Part shown: positions 16,239-22,998 of the stretch, in pieces
How the letters are laid out: the number at the start of each line of letters is the position of its first letter
Position numbering within the stretch: the first letter of the stretch is position 1
From: CAYNST01 sp964399955
Lineage (GTDB): Bacteria > Pseudomonadota > Gammaproteobacteria > Pseudomonadales > Cellvibrionaceae
Assembly (NCBI GenBank): GCA_964399955.1
Contig: CAYNST010000048.1
Location: 1 to 23,692, forward strand
DNA length: 23,692 bases
Direction: 5' to 3'
Notes under the pieces: generated by a model
Database searches by the model: none
What the model was told of the DNA's origin: nothing
What the model saw: the letters and a program-made list of their open reading frames with translations, nothing else
Made by a program: the position numbers and the translations under genes

Positions 16239-18689
16239 ATGACCGCTATGCAAGCCACACCGAATACTGGCAGCAAAGCCGAGCAGCTGCACGCTGAATT
16301 GCAGAAGCATTACAATATTACCCTGGGCCGGCTGGACTACGACAAAATGCCCGGGTACCTTTTGCGCGCCCTGTCATTGACGGTAAAAGACCGTTTGATG
16401 GAGCGCTGGAGGAGGTGCAGGGAGCAGGAGCTGGCGAGCCACCCCAAGCGGGTTTTTTACATGTCGCTTGAGTTTTTATTGGGCCGGTCACTAAGCAACG
16501 CCATCTATAATCTGGATCTGGAAAACGACGTCTCTGTCGCACTGCAAGGCTATGGCTGCCATCTGGAGGAGCTTGTACAGCAGGAGCTGGACGCCGGCCT
16601 GGGTAACGGTGGCTTGGGCCGACTGGCGGCTTGCTTTCTGGACAGTTGTGCCACTTTGAATCTTCCGGTTACCGGGTATGGCATCCGCTACGAATACGGC
16701 ATGTTTCATCAGCGCATAGAGCAGGGGCGGCAGGTTGAGTGTCCAGACAACTGGCTGCGAGACGGCAACCCCTGGGAAACCGAGCGACCAGAGCGCACCC
16801 GTCGCGTGCAGTTTTATGGCTTCACCGAATATTACACCGGCCAGCGAGGGCGCAAAATGGCGCGCTGGTCCGCAACTCACGACGTTCTCGCTGTACCCTA
16901 CGACATCCCCATTCCCGGATACCGCAATGATGTGGTCAATACCTTGCGCTTGTGGCGGGCGACGGCAACGGACGAATTTGACCTGGGGGAGTTCAACGCG
17001 GGGGACTACACCGAGGCTGTGGCCGCCAAAAACCAGGCTGAGCAGATCACCATGGTGCTCTACCCCAATGATGCCAGTGAGAACGGCAAGGAGCTGCGAC
17101 TTCGCCAGCAGTATTTCCTGGCATCGGCCAGCTTGCAGGACATCATTGCCGACTGGGTTGAGCAGCACGGGCAAAACTTTACTGAATTTGCCAGCAAACA
17201 TTGCTTTCAGTTAAACGACACCCATCCTACTTTGGCGGTGGCAGAGTTAATGCGATTGTTGCTGGATGAATACTGCCTGGAATGGGACGACGCCTGGCGC
17301 GTGATCGGCAACACCATGGCCTATACCAACCACACTCTGCTGCCGGAAGCGCTGGAGAAGTGGCCGGTTCGCATGATGAGGGAGATGCTGCCGCGCCTGC
17401 TGGATATCATCTACGAGATCAACGCCCGTTTTCTGGCCGAAGTTGCTGTGCGCTGGCCTGGTGACACTCAGCGGCAACAGCGTATGTCCATCATAGAAGA
17501 AGGGCATGAGCCGCAAATACGTATGGCATACCTGGCCATTGTCGGCAGTTTTTCGGTGAACGGGGTAGCCGCCTTGCACTCCAGCCTTCTGCAACGAGAG
17601 CTGTTCAAAGACTTTTACGAGCTCTGGCCCCACAAATTCAACAACAAAACCAATGGTGTGACACCACGCCGCTGGCTGGGGCACAGTAATAAACCCCTGG
17701 CCAAACTGATCACCGAAGCCATCGGTACCGATTGGACCACCGATCTGGGCCAGCTCAGCGGTCTGAAAAAATTGGTGGACGACCGCGAGTTTCGCAAGCG
17801 CTGGTATCAGATCAAGCAGGACAACAAAGCGGCACTTGCCGATCTGGTATCCAAGCAGTGCGGTGTGCAGTTTGATACCTCGCACATGTTTGATGTGCAG
17901 GTGAAGCGCATCCACGAATACAAGCGGCAGTTAATGAACGTGCTGCACGTCATCCACCTGTACGACCGCATCAAGCGAGGTGATGCCTCAAACCTCAAGC
18001 CGCGCTGCGTACTATTTGGTGGTAAGGCTGCACCGGGTTATCACCTGGCCAAGCTCATCATCAAGCTGATAAACAACGTAGCCTCGGTGGTCAACTCCGA
18101 CCCGTCCGTCAAGCCGCTATTGCAACTGGTATTCCTGCCCAATTACCATGTATCCAGCATGGAAATCATCTGCCCTGGCACTGATCTGTCCGAGCAGATT
18201 TCCACCGCAGGCAAAGAAGCATCCGGCACGGGCAACATGAAGTTCATGATGAACGGCGCAGTGACCATCGGCACCTACGATGGCGCCAACATTGAGATAC
18301 TTGAGGCGGCAGGCGGCGAGAACTTCTTTTTGTTTGGACTGCGGGTTGAAGAGATAGCGGCCTATCGTGCCAATCGCACGCCCAATCACATCATTGACAA
18401 CGATGAAGACTTGAAGCGTGTCATGCAGTTGTTGGAGTGTGGACATTTCAACCTGTTTGAGCCCGGGATCTTTGATCCCATCTCTGCGGCTATCCGCAAC
18501 GAAAACGACGCATGGATGGTGGCGGCGGACTTCCGCAGTTACGTAGAAGCTCAAAAGAAGGCCGCAGAGACTTATCAGGACCGCGACGCATGGACTCGTA
18601 TGAGTATCATGAACACCGCCTCCAGTGGCCGGTTTTCCAGTGATTACACTATTCGTAACTATGCGGAAGATATTTGGAAACTGGGTTGA
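16239..18689 (+). CDS. glgP: Glycogen/maltodextrin phosphorylase (GT35)
   Basis: Phosphorolyses non-reducing alpha-1,4 ends to glucose-1-phosphate with pyridoxal phosphate as cofactor. The 816-residue product matches E. coli GlgP (815). The cofactor segment is clear: EASGTGNMKFMMNGA with the Schiff-base Lys668 and then GTYDGANIEI. Other family marks are MSLEFLLGRSL near residue 75, the GNGGLGRLAACFLDS block near 130 and KRIHEYKRQL near 555. The ATG at 16239 has AAGAGGAC about 7 nt upstream; an in-frame TTG at 16209 is rejected. Whether it prefers glycogen or maltodextrin cannot be told, but the neighbours favour glycogen. A 506-nt gap follows. Confidence 0.97.
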   Translation: MTAMQATPNTGSKAEQLHAELQKHYNITLGRLDYDKMPGYLLRALSLTVKDRLMERWRRCREQELASHPKRVFYMSLEFLLGRSLSNAIYNLDLENDVSVALQGYGCHLEELVQQELDAGLGNGGLGRLAACFLDSCATLNLPVTGYGIRYEYGMFHQRIEQGRQVECPDNWLRDGNPWETERPERTRRVQFYGFTEYYTGQRGRKMARWSATHDVLAVPYDIPIPGYRNDVVNTLRLWRATATDEFDLGEFNAGDYTEAVAAKNQAEQITMVLYPNDASENGKELRLRQQYFLASASLQDIIADWVEQHGQNFTEFASKHCFQLNDTHPTLAVAELMRLLLDEYCLEWDDAWRVIGNTMAYTNHTLLPEALEKWPVRMMREMLPRLLDIIYEINARFLAEVAVRWPGDTQRQQRMSIIEEGHEPQIRMAYLAIVGSFSVNGVAALHSSLLQRELFKDFYELWPHKFNNKTNGVTPRRWLGHSNKPLAKLITEAIGTDWTTDLGQLSGLKKLVDDREFRKRWYQIKQDNKAALADLVSKQCGVQFDTSHMFDVQVKRIHEYKRQLMNVLHVIHLYDRIKRGDASNLKPRCVLFGGKAAPGYHLAKLIIKLINNVASVVNSDPSVKPLLQLVFLPNYHVSSMEIICPGTDLSEQISTAGKEASGTGNMKFMMNGAVTIGTYDGANIEILEAAGGENFFLFGLRVEEIAAYRANRTPNHIIDNDEDLKRVMQLLECGHFNLFEPGIFDPISAAIRNENDAWMVAADFRSYVEAQKKAAETYQDRDAWTRMSIMNTASSGRFSSDYTIRNYAEDIWKLG

Positions 18690-18701
18690 TGCGGCCGTTC
18701 A

Positions 18702-18771
18702 GTTGACGGTGACGTAAAAACTACCGCCTTGCCGGTGGGGGCGTTTACATGGCCGTCAACGACCGGTAAAC
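18702..18771 (+). other. Compound stem with a competing hairpin after glgP
   Basis: GTTGACGG (18702-18709) pairs with CCGTCAAC (18753-18760). Inside lie GTAAA (18714-18718) with TTTAC (18744-18748), and CCGCC with GGTGG (one wobble). GTTTAC (18743-18748) can instead pair with GTAAAC (18766-18771), next to GG and CC, so two mutually exclusive folds exist. No T-run follows either. Confidence 0.5.
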
Positions 18772-18822
18772 AAGAGCGCAGGCACAAGCGGCTTTTCAGC
18801 TGGCATGTTACGACCGCAGGTG

Positions 18823-18844
18823 CGTGACCCGTTCTGGGGTCACG
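18823..18844 (+). other. Perfect 8-bp hairpin in the glgP-glgC gap
   Basis: CGTGACCC and GGGTCACG pair perfectly around the 6-nt loop GTTCTG. Only TTC follows, so it is a poor intrinsic terminator, though it could protect a 3' end of the glgP message. Confidence 0.5.
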
Positions 18845-18886
18845 TTCATGTCAGCGGTGCCGGCTTTGTTGACACAGGCTTTAGTT

Positions 18887-18898
18887 GTAACTATTCAG
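18887..18898 (-). repeat. Core repeat copy, reverse orientation, upstream of glgC
   Basis: GTAACTATTCAG is the exact reverse complement of CTGAATAGTTAC in the glgC element (19089-19100). Together they bracket about 190 nt as a perfect 12-bp inverted repeat. Confidence 0.6.
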
Positions 18899-19052
18899 CG
18901 CACGCCCGAAACTGCCCATAGCGGCGTTAAAAAATGGTCATCATTCTGTCAGGAGCAGGATGGAACGCCTGCAAGGCGGCCCCGTAAGGGTGGAGCACAG
19001 GGCGTGCGGAGTATTTACACCTGTAAACTCAGATTTTTTACCTTGCTCTGAA

Positions 19053-19114
19053 CAAATTCGGGCGCAATATTAACAGTCACGGGATGAACTGAATAGTTAC
19101 CTTCAGTTTGAGTG
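19053..19114 (+). promoter_or_regulatory. 62-nt shared leader element, glgC copy
   Basis: Gap-free 50/62 identity with the copy before glgA (20549-20610). CAGT (19074-19077) and ACTG (19088-19091) form a stem around the loop CACGGGATGA, which is identical in both copies; the closing T-A pair here is A-T in the glgA copy. In this copy AACTGAA can alternatively pair with TTCAGTT (19087-19107 region). It ends about 80 nt before the glgC start and runs straight into a nested hairpin. A weak promoter (TTGCTC, 17 nt, AATATT at 19066-19071) would overlap its 5' part. I do not recognise it as a known riboswitch. Confidence 0.6.
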
Positions 19115-19141
19115 CGGCAGCACCGGGGGTGCGCAGGCCGC
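19114..19141 (+). other. Nested GC-rich hairpin directly after the glgC element
   Basis: GCGGC (19114-19118) pairs with GCCGC (19137-19141), and inside GCACC (19120-19124) pairs with GGTGC (19128-19132) around GGG. It occupies the same place relative to the shared element as the terminator does in the glgA leader, but has no T-run. The glgC ATG is 54 nt further on. Confidence 0.55.
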
Positions 19142-19195
19142 TGACAGACTCTGCACTTGATCACTAATTCTCGTTTATTCATCAAAAGGGCCATC

Positions 19196-20488
19196 ATGGA
19201 ACAACCAGAAGATCACTCAATCAACAACCCAAATCCCCGTTTCGTAAGCCGCCTGACCAAGGATACTTTGGCTTTGATCCTGGCAGGGGGGCGAGGCAGC
19301 CGGCTTTATGAGCTGACCGACTGGCGGGCGAAGCCGGCTTTGTACTTTGGTGGCAAATTTCGCATCATTGATTTTCCGTTGTCTAACTGTATCAACTCCG
19401 GTATCCGCCGTGTAGGCGTGCTCACCCAGTACAAAGCCCATTCTCTGATTCGCCATATCCAGATTGGCTGGAGTCACTTCAAACGGGAACTGGGGGAATA
19501 CGTCGAAGTCTTGCCCGCTTCCCAGCGTAATTCGCCGGAGTGGTACCAGGGGACTGCCGATGCGCTTTACCAAAACCTGGACATTATTCGCGCAGCCAAT
19601 CCGAAATATGTCATGGTTTTGTCGGGTGATCATATCTACCATATGGACTACGGCAATATTCTTGCGTACCACGTGGAGAACAACTCCAAGCTTACCGTCT
19701 CCTGTGTTGAAGTGCCGATTGCCGAAGCAGCCAAGGCGTTTGGCGTGATGACCGTTGACAAAGATGACAAAATCCTTCGCTTTGACGAGAAGCCGGAGCA
19801 CCCTACACCGGTACCCGGCAATGACAAGGTCTGTCTGGCGTCTATGGGCAATTACGTTTTTGACACCGAGTTCCTGTTGGATCTTCTGGAAAAGGACGCC
19901 ATCACCGAAGGCTCCGACCACGATTTCGGCAAGGATATAATTCCTACTATCATCAATAAGGAAGGGGTCTACGCTTATCGCTTCCGCGACGGGTCGGGCA
20001 AGGGCCCGGCCTACTGGCGCGACGTGGGTACTCTGGACGCGTTTTGGGCGGCCAATATGGATTTGGTTTCACCAACACCTTCGCTGAACCTTTACGACCA
20101 CCAGTGGCCCATCTGGACTTACCAGACGCAATTGCCGCCGGCCAAGTTTGTGTTTGATGATGAGGGCCGCCGGGGCTATGCAGTGGATTCTCTGGTCTCT
20201 GGCGGCTGCATCATCTCTGGCGGTGTTGTGCGAAAATCCTTGCTTTTCTCCGATGTACGCGTTCACTCATACACCACCACCGAGGAATCGGTAATTTTGC
20301 CAGAGGTGCAGATCAACCGGCATGTGAAGATCCGTCGGGCCATCATTGACCGTGCCTGCGAAATACCGGCAGGCATGGAAATCGGCTATGATCACGACAA
20401 GGACCGCGCCAACGGTTTCCGCGTGACCGACAAGGGCATTACGCTGGTGACCCGGGAAATGCTGGGGCAACGCGGCGGCGCACTTTAG
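19196..20488 (+). CDS. glgC: Glucose-1-phosphate adenylyltransferase (ADP-glucose pyrophosphorylase)
   Basis: Makes ADP-glucose from ATP and glucose-1-phosphate, the committed and usually allosterically controlled step of bacterial glycogen synthesis. The 430-residue product (E. coli 431) shows the nucleotide loop GGRGSRL (31-37), Lys46 in RAKPA at the place of the E. coli activator-site K39, GGKFRIIDF (52-60), GDHIY with Asp145, and FDEKP with Lys199 at the glucose-1-phosphate site. A left-handed beta-helix follows (about 300-430). The ATG at 19196 has AAAAGGG about 6 nt upstream; an in-frame TTG at 19157 would add 13 unmatched residues. glgA follows 162 nt later. Confidence 0.97.
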   Translation: MEQPEDHSINNPNPRFVSRLTKDTLALILAGGRGSRLYELTDWRAKPALYFGGKFRIIDFPLSNCINSGIRRVGVLTQYKAHSLIRHIQIGWSHFKRELGEYVEVLPASQRNSPEWYQGTADALYQNLDIIRAANPKYVMVLSGDHIYHMDYGNILAYHVENNSKLTVSCVEVPIAEAAKAFGVMTVDKDDKILRFDEKPEHPTPVPGNDKVCLASMGNYVFDTEFLLDLLEKDAITEGSDHDFGKDIIPTIINKEGVYAYRFRDGSGKGPAYWRDVGTLDAFWAANMDLVSPTPSLNLYDHQWPIWTYQTQLPPAKFVFDDEGRRGYAVDSLVSGGCIISGGVVRKSLLFSDVRVHSYTTTEESVILPEVQINRHVKIRRAIIDRACEIPAGMEIGYDHDKDRANGFRVTDKGITLVTREMLGQRGGAL

Positions 20489-20548
20489 CGGACTGCCAGG
20501 TTCGCAATCCCCACCTGTGTATACTCACATTGTTCGCCCGGTTTTGCG

Positions 20549-20610
20549 CAAATTAGGGTGCAATTTGAACAGACACGGGATGATCTGAGTAATTACCATC
20601 AACTTGAATG
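20549..20610 (+). promoter_or_regulatory. 62-nt shared leader element, glgA copy
   Basis: Second copy of the glgC leader element, with 12 substitutions and no gaps. CAGA (20570-20573) pairs with TCTG (20584-20587) around the invariant loop CACGGGATGA; the closing pair is A-T where glgC has T-A, a compensatory change. The core here is CTGAGTAATTAC (20585-20596). The second, longer hairpin possible in the glgC copy is not preserved. A terminator hairpin begins at the next base. Confidence 0.6.
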
Positions 20611-20635
20611 AAGGGAACCTGCCGGTTCCTTTTTT
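20611..20635 (+). terminator. Intrinsic terminator abutting the glgA ribosome site
   Basis: GGAACC (20614-20619), loop TGCC, GGTTCC (20624-20629) and six Ts; three further pairs (one G-U) can extend the stem into AAG/TTT. It ends 15 nt before the glgA ATG and only a few bases before its GGAAAG ribosome site. It may end glgC transcripts, but any glgA mRNA starting upstream must read through it, so it may also act as an attenuator. Confidence 0.75.
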
Positions 20636-20650
20636 ATTGGAAAGCTGTAA

Positions 20651-22246
20651 ATGGTGTACAACAAACAGATATTGATGGTGGCGGCGGAAAATGATGCGCT
20701 GCCCAACGCCAAGGTGGGTGGCATTGGCGACGTATTGCGCGACATACCGCGAGCATTGAGCCAGAAAGGCTGCCTGGTCAATGTGGTCATGCCCTCTCAC
20801 GGCCACTTGCACCAGTTGCAGGGTGCGCGCAGAGCGTCGCACTTTCCCGTGGAGTTTCGCAACGACGTCACCGATGTGACACTTTACAAGATTCCCGCCG
20901 CTTCAACCCGATTCAGCAACAGCAGTGATGAAGGGGTGGTCTACTGGGTTCTGCACCACCCAGACTTTGCGCCGGGCGGTCAACCGTCGATCTACTGTGA
21001 TGACGGGCCAATGCAGCCCTTCGCCACAGATGCGTCCAAATACGCGCTGTTTTCAGCTGCTTGCGCGCAGGCCATTCTCAACCAGGCTTTTGGGCAACTG
21101 GATATTCTGCACCTGCATGACTGGCACGCGGCAATGATAGCGGTATTGCGCGCTTACGCCCCGCACTACCAGGCGCTGCAGTCCATTCGCACGGTTTACA
21201 GCATCCACAATTTGTCATTGCAGGGCGTCAGACCCTTGCAGGGCGACCCGTCATCGCTGCAGGAATGGTTTCCCAGTCTTAATTACGACCGCTTACAGAT
21301 CTGTGACCCGCGGGCACCGCATTGTATCAACCCCATGCGCGCAGGCATCAGGCTGTCTGACAAAGTTCACGCTGTGTCGCCCACCTATGCCGAAGAGATT
21401 CAGCAGCCAAGCCGCTCCGCCGAATTCTTTTATGGCGGCGAGGGGCTGGAGGAAGACCTGACCACCGCCGCGCGTGAGGGGCGCCTGCTCGGCATACTCA
21501 ACGGTTGTGAGTATCCGCAGGATAACAGCAACGCAAAAACCGAGCGGGGGCAGTTGGCACGCGTTATGGGCGAGGTTCTGCTGCAATGGGTTGCCAGAAG
21601 CATCCACGTGTCCAGCGCGCATTTCCTGGCAAGCGACAGATTGAAAAGGTGGGAAGCTGCACAGCAGCAAGGTCTTCTGGTGACGTCAATTGGCCGAATC
21701 ACTGAGCAGAAAGTGCGTTTGTTGCATCACAAGGTGAACTATAGCGGCGCTTACTGCAGTGTGCTTGAACATCTGCTGAAACGGTTGGATGGCCTGGGCA
21801 CGATGATTTTACTGGGCAGTGGAGACGGTGATTACGAACGGTTTCTGCAGACCCTTGCCGGGACCTACACAAATTTCATCTTTCTGCACGGCTATTCCGA
21901 CGCCCTTTCGCATGCCATCTACACCGGAGGGGATCTTTTTCTTATGCCCAGCTCATTTGAGCCCTGCGGCATCAGTCAGATGCTGTCCATGCGAGCCGGC
22001 CAACCTTGCCTGGTTCACCGGGTCGGTGGTTTGACCGATACCGTTGTAGACGGCAAGACCGGGTTTGCCTTCAGCGGAGAAAACGGCGACGAGCAAGGCG
22101 TGAATTTTATCCGCCGGTTTGAAGAAGTGCTTGAACTGCGCCGCAAAACGCCCAAAAAATACGCAGCCATTGGCAGGGCGGCAGCTCAGGTGCGCTTTAC
22201 CTGGGAGCACAGCGCAGAGCAGTATGTCAGTCACCTGTATGAATGA
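20651..22246 (+). CDS. glgA: Glycogen synthase (ADP-glucose type, GT5)
   Basis: Adds glucosyl units from ADP-glucose to non-reducing glycogen ends; two-domain GT-B enzyme. The 531-residue product is longer than E. coli GlgA (477). Visible are the N-terminal ADP-glucose loop with Lys21 (AKVGGIGDVLRDIP, where many homologues have KxGGL), LHLHDWHAAM (154-163), NGCEYP in place of the common NG(I/V)D motif (284-289), GRITEQK (348-354, the E. coli R299/K304 region) and SSFEPCGISQM with Glu437. The lower match to E. coli at several motifs suggests a distinct GlgA subgroup. ATG at 20651 with GGAAAG about 7 nt upstream. Last gene of the locus. Confidence 0.94.
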   Translation: MVYNKQILMVAAENDALPNAKVGGIGDVLRDIPRALSQKGCLVNVVMPSHGHLHQLQGARRASHFPVEFRNDVTDVTLYKIPAASTRFSNSSDEGVVYWVLHHPDFAPGGQPSIYCDDGPMQPFATDASKYALFSAACAQAILNQAFGQLDILHLHDWHAAMIAVLRAYAPHYQALQSIRTVYSIHNLSLQGVRPLQGDPSSLQEWFPSLNYDRLQICDPRAPHCINPMRAGIRLSDKVHAVSPTYAEEIQQPSRSAEFFYGGEGLEEDLTTAAREGRLLGILNGCEYPQDNSNAKTERGQLARVMGEVLLQWVARSIHVSSAHFLASDRLKRWEAAQQQGLLVTSIGRITEQKVRLLHHKVNYSGAYCSVLEHLLKRLDGLGTMILLGSGDGDYERFLQTLAGTYTNFIFLHGYSDALSHAIYTGGDLFLMPSSFEPCGISQMLSMRAGQPCLVHRVGGLTDTVVDGKTGFAFSGENGDEQGVNFIRRFEEVLELRRKTPKKYAAIGRAAAQVRFTWEHSAEQYVSHLYE

Positions 22247-22287
22247 CGACCTGATGTGGGTTGTTACCGGCGGTGCAGACCTTGGGC

Positions 22288-22332
22288 GGCGCCTTGTCGT
22301 AAGGGCCCCAGGGTGGCGCCTTGGCGTAAGGG
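22288..22332. repeat. Two tandem 18-nt repeats after glgA
   Basis: GGCGCCTTGTCGTAAGGG (22288-22305) and GGCGCCTTGGCGTAAGGG (22315-22332) differ at one base and are 27 nt apart start to start. Each begins with the palindrome GGCGCC and can form CCTT/AAGG. They lie in the gap between glgA and a convergent minus-strand gene. Confidence 0.7.
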
Positions 22333-22422
22333 AAGTAAACGCATCATGCCTGAGTGTGCTGGCGGCTGCGTTGAAGCCAGCCACTCATGCTGTGAACGCC
22401 TAAATTTGCGCCCTGCGTCGCG

Positions 22423-22434
22423 CTGAATAGTGAC
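22423..22434 (+). repeat. Core repeat copy downstream of glgA
   Basis: CTGAATAGTGAC, preceded by CG, matches the core found in the glycogen leaders. Here it lies between two convergent genes, where a promoter operator would not be expected. Confidence 0.5.
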
Positions 22435-22447
22435 CGCTGGCGGCGGC

Positions 22448-22807
22448 TCAGGCTTCAGCCTCTGCTTTGGGTTTGGCATCCCTGCGCGCAGTGGCGCAAA
22501 ACACCCAGAGGGCAAAGAGCGGCGTCAGTAGTGGAAACATGAACGGGTGGATAATGCTTACTACGATTAAACCACCCAGAGCAGCGGCACCAAGAATAAC
22601 AAGCCCCCAGCCAGACGAAATGACAAGCGTGATCAACAGCGCCAGGGCGAATACCATGAGCGTCAGTAAGTAGCCGTTGACGCCTTCCATGGCCTCGCGC
22701 ACGGGCGCACCAATTTGAGCGGTGTTTATGGTAAGCGCGGGTGAAAGAATGAACCAGGCAAGACCAATAAGTCCCAGGTATATCACTAAACGAACGGGTT
22801 TTTTCAC
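22448..22807 (-). CDS. Small four-helix membrane protein, function unknown
   Basis: I do not recognise the family. The 119-residue product starts with a short basic stretch (MKKPVR), has four predicted membrane helices (about 6-24, 45-64, 67-87 and 88-106) and ends in a charged Lys/Ala/Glu-rich tail (RRDAKPKAEAEA), so it is probably an integral inner-membrane protein. The GTG start at 22807 has AGGAG about 8 nt upstream on the minus strand, which supports real translation. It converges on glgA and lies 191 nt downstream of the response regulator on the same strand; no link to glycogen is evident. Confidence 0.75.
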   Translation of the reverse strand: MKKPVRLVIYLGLIGLAWFILSPALTINTAQIGAPVREAMEGVNGYLLTLMVFALALLITLVISSGWGLVILGAAALGGLIVVSIIHPFMFPLLTPLFALWVFCATARRDAKPKAEAEA

Positions 22808-22998
22808 CGTTATTTCTCCTGCTTGCGAAATGCGCCAAACACATTAATTATCTGTTTTGGACCGGGGTTGCCGGGTGTTTGATGGCTGGTTTTGCCGGCG
22901 TTGTGCAATGCTCGGGGCACAGTCGCAGGCAATTTAAGCATTGTCTGACGCTGCAGGCAAGAGGGGATACAAAGCGCAAAGAATCCTGCGCCCTGCAG

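Larger units (their letters stand above)
18690..19195. other. 506-nt structured gap between glgP and glgC
   Basis: No plausible protein; a 75-codon frame at 18824-19051 shows no motif. In order it holds a compound stem (18702-18760) with an alternative pairing to 18771, a perfect 8-bp hairpin (18823-18844), a core repeat in reverse (18887-18898), a GGA-rich stretch with small hairpins (18949-19012), the palindrome TTTACA-cc-TGTAAA (19014-19027), the 62-nt shared element (19053-19114) and a nested hairpin (19114-19141). This density is unusual for a plain promoter region. Confidence 0.65.

Noticed and set aside
18824..19051. 75-codon frame in the glgP-glgC gap
   Set aside because: No motif and no clear ribosome site; it crosses hairpins and the core repeat.
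19053..19114. Known riboswitch class in the glgC/glgA leaders
   Set aside because: I could not match the conserved loop or layout to any named riboswitch; it is kept as an unassigned element.
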